A stretch of 64,000 nt of DNA from Clostridium sp. CAG:710 (lineage in GTDB: Bacteria > Bacillota_I > Bacilli_A > RF39 > UBA660). The notes below the pieces were generated by a model, which saw nothing but the letters and a program-made list of their open reading frames with translations, searched no databases and was not told the DNA's origin. Positions 24,178 to 33,167 of this stretch are shown one piece after another; position 1 is the first letter of the stretch, and each line of letters begins with the position of its first letter. A program made the translations under genes and the position numbers. The stretch is from NCBI GenBank assembly GCA_000432595.1, contig HF996867.1:1-64000 (forward strand), in the 5' to 3' direction.

Positions 24178-24606
24178 ATGTTTAAAATTGCAAAATTAGA
24201 ACAAGTAAGTAATGAAAAAGTTAGTATTAATTTTATTTTACAAGAAAAAAATAATTATGATAATTGTAAAAATATAAAAGATGAAAGATTTAAGACATTA
24301 TCATTTAAGGTTTCAGGGAATAATTATTCAATTGAATTTAATCTAAATTGTAAATTAGAAAAACTATTAGAAATTCCAATGGAAGAAACAATAGATTTTA
24401 AAGAGTATTTATCAATTGGAGAAACTTTATTAAATATTAATGGAGTAAATTTTATAGAACCACAGATAAATATAAAAATCAGAAGATATCTAAAAAACCA
24501 ATTTAGTATATTTTTAACTTTTAATACGGAATATAATTATGATAATATCGATTATAGTGGAATAGTAGAATTTACATTTAACTTAGATAATTATTTAAAA
24601 AAGTAA
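24178..24606 (+). CDS. Unknown protein, MerR operon
   Basis: 142 residues, no signal or membrane segment, Asn/Lys/Ile rich, predicted mostly beta with repeated SIEFNLN/TFNLDNYL-like strands. I do not recognise a family. AGAAGGAG upstream; it starts 39 bases after the MerR gene and precedes the terminator, so it is probably the last gene of that operon. Confidence 0.6.
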   Translation: MFKIAKLEQVSNEKVSINFILQEKNNYDNCKNIKDERFKTLSFKVSGNNYSIEFNLNCKLEKLLEIPMEETIDFKEYLSIGETLLNINGVNFIEPQINIKIRRYLKNQFSIFLTFNTEYNYDNIDYSGIVEFTFNLDNYLKK

Positions 24607-24629
24607 ATAACAACTGACTATAAAAAATC

Positions 24630-24652
24630 AGGACTATAACAAGTCCTTTTTT
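24630..24652 (+). terminator. Intrinsic terminator of MerR operon
   Basis: AGGACT (24630-24635) / AGTCCT (24642-24647), followed by T's. Confidence 0.7.
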
Positions 24653-24679
24653 CATATAATTTCTTAGGTGAGTAACTAT

Positions 24680-25759
24680 ATGAAAAAACTAGTACTTTTT
24701 TTATTGCTTGTAATTGTACCTCTAAAAACTTATGCATTAACTGATACTGCCAAATCAACAATCGCAATGGATATGGATAGTGGAAGAATATTATATGAAA
24801 AAAATGCTAACGAGCAAAGATTAATTGCTTCTATAACAAAGATTATGACCGCAACAGTCGCAATAGAAAACGGCAATTTAAATAAAGAAATAACAATAGG
24901 AGAAGAAGTGCTTAAGATGTATGGATCAAACATATATGTTGAATTAGGAGAAAAGATGACTCTTAAAAATCTCTTGTATGGATTATTACTTAGAAGTGGA
25001 AATGATGCAGCTGTAGTAATCGCAAATAATGTAGCTAAAGATGAAGAAAGTTTCGTAGAAATGATGAATAAAAAAGCAAAAGAATTAGGCATGAAAAACA
25101 CAATATTTAGAAATAGTCATGGTCTAGATGAAGAAACAAAAAACTATTCAAGTGCGAAGGATATGGCAATACTATCAAGCTATGCAAATACATTACCTGT
25201 TTATAAAGAAATTTCTAAAACAAAAAAATGGACAGTGCAAAGTGATAAAAAAAGCTATGTATGGAATAATAGAAACAAATTACTTTATTCTTATAAATAT
25301 GCAACTGGTGGTAAAACAGGATACACCCCAAAAGCAGGTAGAACTCTAGTAACAACTGCCTCAAAAGATAATTTAAATCTAACCATAGTAACATTAAATG
25401 ATGCAAATGAATACCAAACACATGAATCATTATATAAATATTGCTTCAACAAGTACAAAAATTTTCTAATAGTAGACAAAGATAATTTCGACATAGATGA
25501 TAATTTCTATAAAGGAAATTTATATATAAAAAAGTCATTTAGTTATCCTCTTACCAAAGAAGAAGAATCTCTTGTAAATATAGTAATAAAATTAGATAAA
25601 TTGGATAATTATAAAAATAATGATCAAGTAGGAAGTGTAATAGTAAATTTAAAAGATAAAAAAATATTTGAAACAGAAGTATATGTAAAAAAAGATAAAA
25701 ATAAAAAAGGAAATCTATTAAAAAGAATAATAAAGTTTTTAAAAAAACTATTTAAGTAA
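24680..25759 (+). CDS. D-alanyl-D-alanine carboxypeptidase (PBP5/DacF type)
   Basis: 359 residues. Signal peptide MKKLVLFLLLVIVPLKTYA, then S11 peptidase domain with SITK (SxxK), SGN (SxN) and GGKTGYT (KTG). A C-terminal PBP5-like domain (about 265-330) precedes a basic tail KRIIKFLKKLFK that may act as an amphipathic membrane anchor. It trims D-Ala from peptidoglycan pentapeptides outside the cell. Start ATG at 24680 with TTAGGTGAG upstream. The neighbouring rluB echoes the dac-spm-rluB order known from Bacillus. Confidence 0.93.
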   Translation: MKKLVLFLLLVIVPLKTYALTDTAKSTIAMDMDSGRILYEKNANEQRLIASITKIMTATVAIENGNLNKEITIGEEVLKMYGSNIYVELGEKMTLKNLLYGLLLRSGNDAAVVIANNVAKDEESFVEMMNKKAKELGMKNTIFRNSHGLDEETKNYSSAKDMAILSSYANTLPVYKEISKTKKWTVQSDKKSYVWNNRNKLLYSYKYATGGKTGYTPKAGRTLVTTASKDNLNLTIVTLNDANEYQTHESLYKYCFNKYKNFLIVDKDNFDIDDNFYKGNLYIKKSFSYPLTKEEESLVNIVIKLDKLDNYKNNDQVGSVIVNLKDKKIFETEVYVKKDKNKKGNLLKRIIKFLKKLFK

Positions 25760-25808
25760 GCCTATTTTTAAATAATAAACTGTGTTATAATTCTACTAGG
25801 TGATTTAA

Positions 25809-26534
25809 GTGGAACGATTACAAAAAATAATTTCAAATAGTGGAATTGCATCTAGAAGAAAAGCAGAAGAATTAATTAAAGAGGGCAGAGTAAAAGTAGA
25901 CGGAGTAGTAGTAACTGAATTAGGAACTAAGGTAAGTAAAAAAAATATAGTTGAAGTAGACAATGTAAAAATAGGAACTGAAGAAAAAGTTTATTACTTA
26001 TTAAATAAACCAAGAGGAGTTGTAACTACTACTAGTGATGAACATGGTAGAAAAACAGTTGTTAGCTTAATTGAAACAGATAAAAGAATATATCCAGTGG
26101 GAAGATTAGATTATGATACTACCGGACTTATATTATTAACTAATGATGGAGAATTTACTAATAATATTACACATCCTAAAAATAAAATAGACAAAACATA
26201 TGTTGCGAAAATTAATGGTATACTAACAATCGCAGATATTATGGCATTAAAAAAGGGTGTAATGATAGATAATTTTAAAACATCCCCTGCAAAAGTAAAA
26301 GTAAGAAAAATAGATAATAAAAATAAACATTCAATTGTAGAAATAACAATTCATGAAGGAAAAAATCATCAAGTAAAAAGAATGTTTGAATCTCTAGGGT
26401 ATGAAGTGTTAAAGTTAAAAAGAGAAAGAATTGCATTTTTAACATTAAAGGGATTAACATCAGGAGATTATAGAATGCTTACACCAAAAGAGGTAAACCA
26501 ACTATATGTATTATCTCAAAATGTAGGTAAATAA
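25809..26534 (+). CDS. rluB: RsuA/RluB family 23S rRNA pseudouridine synthase
   Basis: 241 residues. S4 RNA-binding domain (1-60; LQKIISNSGIASRRKAEELI) and a catalytic domain with VGRLDYDTTGLILLTNDG containing the catalytic Asp. Acts on large-subunit rRNA. GTG start at 25809 with AGGTGAT upstream; an extended -10 TGTTATAAT at 25786-25791 precedes it. Full length. Confidence 0.9.
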   Translation: MERLQKIISNSGIASRRKAEELIKEGRVKVDGVVVTELGTKVSKKNIVEVDNVKIGTEEKVYYLLNKPRGVVTTTSDEHGRKTVVSLIETDKRIYPVGRLDYDTTGLILLTNDGEFTNNITHPKNKIDKTYVAKINGILTIADIMALKKGVMIDNFKTSPAKVKVRKIDNKNKHSIVEITIHEGKNHQVKRMFESLGYEVLKLKRERIAFLTLKGLTSGDYRMLTPKEVNQLYVLSQNVGK

Positions 26535-26582
26535 TATTGGTAAGTATATTTTAATATTTGAATAGAAAAGAATGTTTTCATT

Positions 26583-26610
26583 AAAAAAAATATAGCACCA
26601 CGCTATATTT
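26583..26610 (-). terminator. Terminator of ferredoxin gene
   Basis: AAATATAGC/GCTATATTT with loop ACCAC, with an A tract on this strand that gives T's on the minus strand. Confidence 0.75.
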
Positions 26611-26797
26611 ATTCTTCTACACTGATTGCACCAGTTGGACAACTTTCGCTAGCATCAATAACTTCATCCTTATTAGATTCAGTAACTTCACCCTTAGCGC
26701 ATGCTAGTCCATCATCTTCAAGAGCAAATACATCAGGTACAATTGCGGCACAAGCACCACAGCCAATGCATTGATCTTTATTAACTTTAGCTTTCAT
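26609..26797 (-). CDS. Single-cluster [4Fe-4S] ferredoxin
   Basis: 62 residues. CIGCGAC near the N-terminus plus CPTGAISV near the C-terminus give the four Cys of one [4Fe-4S] cluster; AIVPDVF replaces a fourth N-terminal Cys with the usual spacing. Small acidic electron carrier, a possible partner for the hydrogenase 13 kb away. GAGGTG upstream of the ATG on this strand. Monocistronic. Confidence 0.92.
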   Translation of the reverse strand: MKAKVNKDQCIGCGACAAIVPDVFALEDDGLACAKGEVTESNKDEVIDASESCPTGAISVEE

Positions 26798-26924
26798 TAT
26801 TTAAACACCTCAAAACAATTATATAATAAAAAAAAGATTAATACAATCAATGAATATAAATATCTTTTATATCTTTAAATTTTTACTAAAGTATGATAAA
26901 ATGAAACAGAATAGAGGTGTGTAT

Positions 26925-27770
26925 ATGAGAAGAAGAACAGATAGGCACATTGAAGAATCAGGATCATCTCCTACAAGATTAAGCAGGATGTCTAAAAATA
27001 AATATCTATATGATGATATAAATAATGTAATTGGTTATGAAGAAATAACTGATTTTAATCCAGAGAATGGAATTGATTTATCTAATATAAGAAATACAAA
27101 TAGTAGAGAAGAATATAAAAAATATAAAGACTATCAAGATATATTTGGTAAAACAGAAGAAAAAAAAGAAGAAGCTGTAGAGGAAGAAGAAAAGAAAATC
27201 TATGACATAAATAGTGTGTTAGAAGATGCTAAAAGAAACAGAAATAAATATGATGAGTTAGAAAAGAAAAGAAAATTAAAAGAAAATAAATATGCGACAC
27301 TAGCAGATACTGCACAATTGAATTTAGAAAATGCTGAATCTCTAGAAAAAGCATCTGGAAATGACATAGATGAAAAAGAACTAACTGATTTGATTAACAC
27401 AATAACTTCTCATAATTTACTAAAAGATATAAAAGATGCAGAATCATCAAATGATGAAAAAGAAGATGAAGCAGATCTATTATCCGATTTACTCGCAACA
27501 CATGTTGATTTGAACTTAGAAGAAGGAATAGCTAGTGAATACCTTGCAAAAGAACATGAAGAAAGTGAAAAAGAAGAAAAAGAAATAGATAATTCTTTTT
27601 ATACAAAATCAATGGATTTATCAGAACAAGACTTTGAATTTAGTGATGAAATAGAAGCAGAAAGAAAAGCCAAAATTAAAGTTATAATAATAATTGTAGT
27701 AATACTATTACTTATAGTTATTGGAGTAGTTACATTTTTATTTTTAAAACAAAAAGGGATTATTAAATAA
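26925..27770 (+). CDS. Acidic tail-anchored membrane protein, unknown
   Basis: 281 residues. A basic N-terminus (MRRRTDRH) is followed by a long acidic, helical, partly coiled-coil region rich in Glu/Lys/Asp and a C-terminal TM segment (about 255-277), so it is probably anchored with the bulk in the cytoplasm. Conserved-looking stretch ELTDLINTITSHNLLKD (about 148-165). Function unknown. Start at 26925 follows AGAGGTG; the frame is open upstream but without a ribosome site. Confidence 0.65.
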   Translation: MRRRTDRHIEESGSSPTRLSRMSKNKYLYDDINNVIGYEEITDFNPENGIDLSNIRNTNSREEYKKYKDYQDIFGKTEEKKEEAVEEEEKKIYDINSVLEDAKRNRNKYDELEKKRKLKENKYATLADTAQLNLENAESLEKASGNDIDEKELTDLINTITSHNLLKDIKDAESSNDEKEDEADLLSDLLATHVDLNLEEGIASEYLAKEHEESEKEEKEIDNSFYTKSMDLSEQDFEFSDEIEAERKAKIKVIIIIVVILLLIVIGVVTFLFLKQKGIIK

Positions 27771-27782
27771 TTCTTTTTTTCT

Positions 27783-27810
27783 TTGTATTTTTAAAAATTT
27801 ATATTATAAT
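27783..27810 (+). promoter_or_regulatory. Promoter of the SDR/PLP-enzyme operon
   Basis: TTGTAT (27783-27788), 16 bp, TATAAT (27805-27810); a TTTGTACAAA palindrome follows at 27814-27823. Confidence 0.55.
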
Positions 27811-27834
27811 ACGTTTGTACAAAGAGGTGAACTT

Positions 27835-28578
27835 ATGTCAAAGGTTGTCTTAGTAACAGGCTCTAGTAAAGGACTAGGCAGTGAAATAATAAAAAAATAT
27901 GCAAAAAATGGTTATAACGTAGTTATAAATTATAACAAGGATAAAATATCCGCAGAAGAATTAAAAGATTTTGTAGAAAAGAATTATAAAGTAGAAGCAC
28001 TTGTTGTAAAAGCAGATGTTAGTGTAGAAGAAGAAGTAATTAATATGATATCTACTATAATAAAGAAATTTAACCAAATAGATGTAGTAGTAAATAATGC
28101 TGCAATAGAGTTATCTACAGAAATAAAAGAAAAGAATGCATCTTCCTTTAGAAAAGTATTAGATACAAATTTAATTGGAACTTTCCTAGTAAGTAAGTAT
28201 GCATCAGTTGAAATGTTAAAAAGAGAATCTGGTAGTATTATTAATATTTCATCTAACAATGGAATAGATGCATTTGATCCTTACACAATGGAATATGATG
28301 CTTCTAAAGCTGCAGTAATAAATCTAACTAAAAACTTAGCTAAAGAATTTTCCCCATATATAAATGTAAATTGTGTGGCACCAGGTTGGATTAAAACAGA
28401 AAAAGTTATAAAATTAGATAAAGAATTAAATGGAATGCTTATAAAAGAAGAAAGTAAAAAAATATTACTTAAAAGATTCGCAGAAAAAGAAGAAATCGCA
28501 AATGTTGTATATTTCCTATCAAGTAAAGATGCAACTTATATAAATGGAACTATAATAAGAGTGGATGGTGGATATTAA
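27835..28578 (+). CDS. SDR family oxidoreductase (FabG-like)
   Basis: 247 residues. Classical SDR: TGSSKGLG nucleotide site, NNAA, catalytic Ser in INISSNNG, YDASK catalytic Tyr/Lys and a C-terminal GTIIRVDGGY. Closest to 3-oxoacyl-ACP reductase-like SDRs, but there is no fatty acid gene nearby and the substrate is open. AGAGGTGA upstream. Its stop overlaps the next start by one base (TAATG), indicating coupled translation with the PLP enzyme. Confidence 0.88.
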   Translation: MSKVVLVTGSSKGLGSEIIKKYAKNGYNVVINYNKDKISAEELKDFVEKNYKVEALVVKADVSVEEEVINMISTIIKKFNQIDVVVNNAAIELSTEIKEKNASSFRKVLDTNLIGTFLVSKYASVEMLKRESGSIINISSNNGIDAFDPYTMEYDASKAAVINLTKNLAKEFSPYINVNCVAPGWIKTEKVIKLDKELNGMLIKEESKKILLKRFAEKEEIANVVYFLSSKDATYINGTIIRVDGGY

Positions 28579-29819
28579 TGAATTATGAAATAAATGATGA
28601 ATTTTTAAATATAGTAAATAAAGTAGATAATAAGATTAAACCAAAATTAGATGAGATAGACACATTATGTGAAAAGAATAGTCTAAAGGTATTAAATGCA
28701 TTTAGAATAAATCATGTAAGTGAATCAGATTTTAATTCAACTACCGGATATGGTTATAATGATACAGGTCGTGATGTGGTAGAAAGAGTATATAGTTCTG
28801 TATTTGGCGCTGAAGATAGTCTTGTTAGAAACCAATTCATCTCTGGAACACATGCCCTAACAGTCGCACTTTTTGGGATATTAAGACCAAATGATATAAT
28901 GCTATCTGTAAGTGGTAAGCCATATGATACATTAGATGAAGTAATTGGTATAAAAGAAAATGCAAGTTCATTAAAAAGTTTTGGAATAAAGTATGACCAA
29001 ATAGAGTTAATAAATGATGACTTTGATTATGAAAAAATAAGAGAATATATTAGTAAAACACAAGTAAAAATAGTATATATACAACGTTCAAAAGGCTATT
29101 CAACAAGAAAAAGTATATCAGTAGAAAAATTAGAAAAATTAGTAAAACTTATAAGAGAAATAAATAAAGACCAAATAATAATGGTAGATAACTGTTACTG
29201 TGAATTTGTAGAAGAAAAAAGTCCAATAGAAGTAGGAGCAGATATAATAATAGGTTCACTAATTAAAAACCTTGGAGCAGGTATAGCATCAAATGGTGCG
29301 TACATTTCTGGTAAAAAGAAATATATTGAATTAATAGCGGAAAGATTAACAACACCAGGACAAGGTAAGGAAGTAGGACCAACGCTAGGAGCAAACAAAG
29401 AATTTTTAAAAGGAATGTTTTTTGCACCATCGGTTGTTGCATCAGCTTTGAAAACTGCCATATTTACAAGTGCCCTTTTAGAGGAGTTAGGATATAGAGT
29501 TGAACCTAGTTATAATGATAGAAGAGTAGATATAGTACAAAATATAATATTTAATGATCCAAATAAGTTAATTAAATATGCACAAGGAATACAAGCATAT
29601 TCACCAATAGATTCAAATGTTTTACCAATACCAAGTGATATGCCAGGATACAATGACCAAATAATAATGGCCTCTGGTTCATTTACTCAAGGATCATCAA
29701 TAGAACTATCTTGTGATGGACCACTTAGACCACCTTTTATCGCATATCAACAAGGCTCACTAACATATCAATATGGACACATTGCAGTTATGCATGCGGC
29801 AAGCAGTATCCAAGAATAA
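28578..29819 (+). CDS. Methionine gamma-lyase-like PLP enzyme (YnbB/aluminium-resistance family)
   Basis: 413 residues. Cys/Met-metabolism-related PLP enzyme of the PF06838 type: GYGYNDTGRDVVERVY, VRNQFISGTHAL, MVDNCYCEF and GSLIKNLGAG with the likely PLP Lys. Named aluminium resistance protein in Bacillota, with no firm substrate; C-S lyase activity is inferred from the superfamily. Coupled to the SDR gene upstream. Ends in a terminator. Confidence 0.88.
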   Translation: MNYEINDEFLNIVNKVDNKIKPKLDEIDTLCEKNSLKVLNAFRINHVSESDFNSTTGYGYNDTGRDVVERVYSSVFGAEDSLVRNQFISGTHALTVALFGILRPNDIMLSVSGKPYDTLDEVIGIKENASSLKSFGIKYDQIELINDDFDYEKIREYISKTQVKIVYIQRSKGYSTRKSISVEKLEKLVKLIREINKDQIIMVDNCYCEFVEEKSPIEVGADIIIGSLIKNLGAGIASNGAYISGKKKYIELIAERLTTPGQGKEVGPTLGANKEFLKGMFFAPSVVASALKTAIFTSALLEELGYRVEPSYNDRRVDIVQNIIFNDPNKLIKYAQGIQAYSPIDSNVLPIPSDMPGYNDQIIMASGSFTQGSSIELSCDGPLRPPFIAYQQGSLTYQYGHIAVMHAASSIQE

Positions 29820-29845
29820 ATATTACTAAAAAAGTAATATTTTTT
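29820..29845 (+). terminator. Intrinsic terminator
   Basis: ATATTACT (29820-29827) / AGTAATAT (29833-29840) then T's. Confidence 0.75.
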
Positions 29846-29886
29846 CTGTTAACATAATATTATTTATTGTAAAGGAGAGAACTTTT

Positions 29887-30525
29887 ATGATAAATAAACA
29901 AAATTTATGGTTTTTGACATTATTTAGTTTGATACTAGTATTAAGCGTATATTATGTAACAATGCCAAATGATTTACTGTTAACAAATAATGGTGCGGTA
30001 GGCTCTAAGAAAAATGAACAAACAAGCGTGTCAAAAGATACAAATACAGACACAACTAAAAATGAAGATACAAAAAAAGATGATATGAAATCTACAACTA
30101 CAAAAGATAATAAAGATAATAAAGACACAAATACAACCACAAAAGATAATAAAGATAATAATACAACAGTCACAATAAAAGAAAGTGAAACACTAGAGGC
30201 ATTAAGAGTAAGCTTAAATCAAGAACGAGAAGCAGAAAAGACAAAATTACAATCTCTTCTTACTAATAGTTCAGCTACTAGTGAAGAAAAAAATAATGCC
30301 TATGAGAAATTACAAGAAATAAATACTGTGACAAGTGAAGAGGCAACTCTAGAAAAAAAATTAAAAGAAAAATATAAAATGTCAGTATTCGTAAAAATAG
30401 AAAATAAAGAAATTACAGTAGTAGTTGATAATGATAAACATGATACAACACTTGCGAATAACATAATGAGAAGTGTACAAGAAAATTTTAAAGAAAAAAG
30501 ATATATAACGGTACAATTTAAATAG
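29887..30525 (+). CDS. spoIIIAH: SpoIIIAH-like stage III sporulation protein
   Basis: 212 residues. N-terminal NKQNLWFLTLFSLILVLSVYYVT is the typical SpoIIIAH membrane segment. A Lys/Asp/Thr-rich linker with DNKDNKDTNTTTKDNKDNN repeats (about 45-95) is followed by the extracellular YscJ/FliF-like ring domain (about 100-212). In Bacillus SpoIIIAH bridges mother cell and forespore with SpoIIQ. Here it is not in a spoIIIA operon: SpoIIIAA-AG are absent from this neighbourhood. Ribosome site AAAGGAG. Confidence 0.82.
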   Translation: MINKQNLWFLTLFSLILVLSVYYVTMPNDLLLTNNGAVGSKKNEQTSVSKDTNTDTTKNEDTKKDDMKSTTTKDNKDNKDTNTTTKDNKDNNTTVTIKESETLEALRVSLNQEREAEKTKLQSLLTNSSATSEEKNNAYEKLQEINTVTSEEATLEKKLKEKYKMSVFVKIENKEITVVVDNDKHDTTLANNIMRSVQENFKEKRYITVQFK

Positions 30526-30542
30526 CGCAAAGCTATTTTTTT
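30520..30542 (+). terminator. Intrinsic terminator
   Basis: AAATAGC (30520-30526) / GCTATTT (30532-30538), T tract following; overlaps the stop codon. Confidence 0.75.
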
Positions 30543-30622
30543 GGTTAAACACCCTCAACTAAAATGTACTACAACATAGAATATTATGAGACAAAATATA
30601 TAAAAGAGAGAGGGTTGAATTT

Positions 30623-30826
30623 ATTAAAGGAATATTAACACTTCGTGAAAGAGAAGTTTTTGAACTTTTGATTCAAAATTACAGTACAAAAGAAATCGCA
30701 TCGAAATTAAATATTAGTGAAAAGACCGTCAGAAATCATATATCAAATACAATGCAGAAACTTGGTGTAAAAGGAAGATCAGGAGCAGTAGTAGAATTAT
30801 TAAGATTAAAGGAACTTTCGTTGTAA
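30623..30826 (+). CDS. gerE: GerE-type LuxR HTH sporulation regulator, non-canonical start
   Basis: 67 residues if started at ATT 30623. The sequence LTLREREVFELL, TKEIASKLNISEKTVRNHIS and MQKLGVKGRSGAVVELLRLKEL is strikingly like Bacillus GerE along its whole length, the late mother-cell regulator of coat genes. The frame has no ATG, GTG or TTG between the upstream stop (30587) and the homology; the ATT sits nine to ten bases after AGAGAGGG. A TTG at 30615 is out of frame and stops after seven codons. Either ATT initiation, as in infC, or a recent start mutation or base error. CATAGAATA at 30575-30583 fits a sigma-K -10 (CATAnnnTA). The GerM gene follows. Confidence 0.8.
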   Translation: MKGILTLREREVFELLIQNYSTKEIASKLNISEKTVRNHISNTMQKLGVKGRSGAVVELLRLKELSL

Positions 30827-30871
30827 TGAATAAATGTTAAGTATTTTCATATATATTTTATAGGTGATATA

Positions 30872-31798
30872 ATGCTTAAACAAAAAGCTCTAAGGAAAAT
30901 GCTTATTACTTCAATAACGGTCGTTATCCTTTTAATGATATATTTAATGCCAACTAATTCTAAAACATCTACAAATATATTAGATGTAGATAAAAAAATA
31001 GAATATACACAAAAAGATGTTGGATATATATATTTATTAAATGATAACGACCTATTAATTAGGGTAAATGTTTTATTAGATAGTAAAGAGTCCTTAGAAA
31101 ATAGGGTAACATCAATTATAAATAATTTGTTAAATACAAATGTAGGACCTAAAAACTTAAAATCATTGCTTCCTAATAAAACAAAATTAGTTGATATAGA
31201 TATAGATGATGATTACTTATCAGTTAGCTTTTCAAAGAACATATTAGAAATTGACAAATTGTATCAAGAAAAGTTAATAGAAGAAATTGCTTATTCAATA
31301 TTTGATCTAAAAGAAATAAAAAAAATAAGCATATATGTAGAAGATGAAAATATAAATAAATATTTTAAAGACATCCCAGAAGTAATAACAAGAGATTTTG
31401 GAATAAATAAGAAATATGACATTAAAAGCTTTAAAAACATTCAAAAAGTAGTTGTATATTATATGGAAGAAATAGATAAAAACAAATATTTTGTTCCGGT
31501 CACAAGCTATATAAATGATGATGAGGAAAAAGTAAAAATAATAATTGAAAACCTATCAAGTAAATATATATATGAGCCCAATTTAATAAGTTTATTAAAT
31601 AGTAATACAGAATTACTAAATTATGAGATAAATGATGATATAATGACACTAAACTTTAATAACAGTATTTTTATAAGTGATGGAAATGTGTTAGAGGAAG
31701 TAGTTTATACAATAAGTAACTCTGTATTTGATAATTATGATATAGATAAAATAATTTTTAATGTAGAAAATAAAACTATCAATGAGATAAAAAGGTAA
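30872..31798 (+). CDS. gerM: GerM-domain sporulation/germination protein
   Basis: 308 residues. N-terminal TM (about 10-25), then two GMN-type domains (about 50-170 and 185-305) with the repeated pattern YYL..N...LV.V......SLENRVTSIINNLL and KVVVYYMEE...YFVPVTSYI...KVKIIIENL. Bacillus GerM has the same two-domain plan and is needed for spore peptidoglycan and germination. The gerE-gerM neighbourhood is also found in Bacillus. No lipobox seen. ATG with TAGGTGATA upstream. Confidence 0.85.
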   Translation: MLKQKALRKMLITSITVVILLMIYLMPTNSKTSTNILDVDKKIEYTQKDVGYIYLLNDNDLLIRVNVLLDSKESLENRVTSIINNLLNTNVGPKNLKSLLPNKTKLVDIDIDDDYLSVSFSKNILEIDKLYQEKLIEEIAYSIFDLKEIKKISIYVEDENINKYFKDIPEVITRDFGINKKYDIKSFKNIQKVVVYYMEEIDKNKYFVPVTSYINDDEEKVKIIIENLSSKYIYEPNLISLLNSNTELLNYEINDDIMTLNFNNSIFISDGNVLEEVVYTISNSVFDNYDIDKIIFNVENKTINEIKR

Positions 31799-31825
31799 AA
31801 ACTTTTAAAAAAAGTAAAAAATGTA

Positions 31826-31854
31826 TTGAATAATAAAAATTAATGGTGTATAAT
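31826..31854 (+). promoter_or_regulatory. Promoter of tRNA-Arg(TCT)
   Basis: TTGAAT (31826-31831), 17 bp, TATAAT (31849-31854). Confidence 0.8.
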
Positions 31855-31874
31855 CTAGAATGTATCTTGATTAT

Positions 31875-31951
<77 letters not shown>

Positions 31952-31960
31952 TATGATAAT

Positions 31961-31985
31961 AAAACGACTTTTAAAGTCGTTTTTA
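31961..31985 (+). terminator. Intrinsic terminator of tRNA-Arg
   Basis: Palindrome AAAACGACTTT/AAAGTCGTTTT followed by T's. Confidence 0.8.
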
Positions 31986-32025
31986 TTTTTGCCTAAGCAT
32001 GCATATAATTAAATGGTGAAGTCCA

Positions 32026-32781
32026 TTGAAAAGAATAAAATTAAAGAAAAACACTAAATTAAAACGTATAAAAATATTTATAATAATTATTATAAGTGCC
32101 ATCATATTTGCACTAGTACAAGTAGAATATGTAGCAAAAAAAGTTGAAAAAAAATTATTCACATTCGCAGAAATAGAAGTAAATAAATTATCAAAAGCAA
32201 TAGTTAATCAAGCAGTAAATGATGTAATAGCTAATAAATTTGCTGATGAAGACTTATTTGAAATAGGAAAAAACTCTAATGATGATATTCAAATAGTAGA
32301 CTTTAACCCCCAAAAAGTTAATTTAATATTAAACGCTATAAATGAAAATATAAACTCTTATTTTGAAAGGTTAGAAAATGGTGAAAAAGCTATATTAGAT
32401 ATAAAAAGAAACACTATAACAAATACTCTAATAAATACTAACAAAAAAGGGGTAGTATTTGAACTACCTATTGGTATGGTAAGCAATAATGCTTTTTTAT
32501 CAAACCTAGGGCCAAAGATTCCTGTTAGGGTATCACTAAATGGAGAACTAGAGTCATGTATAAAAACAAGAGTAGAGAACTACGGGATAAATAATGCAGT
32601 TATAACGGTATATGCTTATATAGAAGTTAGTGAACAAATTCTACTTCCAATAACCAGTAAAAAAATAACAATAAAAAATGAAATTCCAATATCAATAAAA
32701 ATGATGCAGGGGAATGTTCCTAATTACTATTTTAATGGATTAAATACAACCTCAGATATCAAAACCTTTTCAACAAAATAA
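32026..32781 (+). CDS. yunB: Sporulation protein YunB
   Basis: 251 residues. N-terminal TM (about 14-34), then a conserved extracellular domain with the YunB marks EYVAKKVEKK, NQAVNDVI, FELPIGMVSNNAFLSNLGPKIPV and a C-terminal VPNYYFNGLN. In Bacillus YunB is a sigma-E-dependent protein needed for normal spores. TTG start at 32026 with GGTGAA seven bases upstream. GCATATAAT at 32001-32009 could serve sigma-A or resemble a sigma-E -10 (CATACAAT). Confidence 0.85.
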   Translation: MKRIKLKKNTKLKRIKIFIIIIISAIIFALVQVEYVAKKVEKKLFTFAEIEVNKLSKAIVNQAVNDVIANKFADEDLFEIGKNSNDDIQIVDFNPQKVNLILNAINENINSYFERLENGEKAILDIKRNTITNTLINTNKKGVVFELPIGMVSNNAFLSNLGPKIPVRVSLNGELESCIKTRVENYGINNAVITVYAYIEVSEQILLPITSKKITIKNEIPISIKMMQGNVPNYYFNGLNTTSDIKTFSTK

Positions 32782-32796
32782 AAACTATGTTATAAT
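32768..32796 (+). promoter_or_regulatory. Promoter of yutD-like gene
   Basis: TTTCAA (32768-32773), 17 bp, extended -10 TGTTATAAT (TATAAT 32791-32796); begins within the end of yunB. Confidence 0.55.
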
Positions 32797-32816
32797 CAAG
32801 AAAAGAAGGTATGAAA

Positions 32817-33113
32817 ATGAAAATATTACATTTAGGAAAAAATAACTATGAAATAGTAAAAAATAATAAAGATTGTATAGATGAGGAAGAATTAAAATCT
32901 CTATTTACTGAATATTTTGAAACATTTGACTATGTACTTGGAGATTATTCTTATGGAAGATTAAGATTAAAAGGATTTTATGAATCAAAAAATAAATTAA
33001 CAAAAAAAATTAATGATATAAAGTATTTAGATGATTATCTAAAAGATTTTTGTGCGTGCCAATGTCCATATTTTTTAATAAAAAAACAAATAAATATTGA
33101 AAAAGTACAATAA
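32817..33113 (+). CDS. yutD: YutD-like (DUF1027) protein
   Basis: 98 residues, soluble. FDYVLGDYSYGRLRLKGFY and LDDYLKDFCACQCPYFLIKK match YutD (pattern YDYIVGDWGYGQLRLKGF ... YL.DYC..GC.YFV.KK). Function unknown; yutD is near yunB in Bacillus too. Start at 32817, since AAGAAGG at 32803-32809 is too close to the ATG at 32811. Confidence 0.85.
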   Translation: MKILHLGKNNYEIVKNNKDCIDEEELKSLFTEYFETFDYVLGDYSYGRLRLKGFYESKNKLTKKINDIKYLDDYLKDFCACQCPYFLIKKQINIEKVQ

Positions 33114-33167
33114 ATATATTAAAATGATACTAGAATATAGGTAGAATAAATAGGAGGAATATATTTT

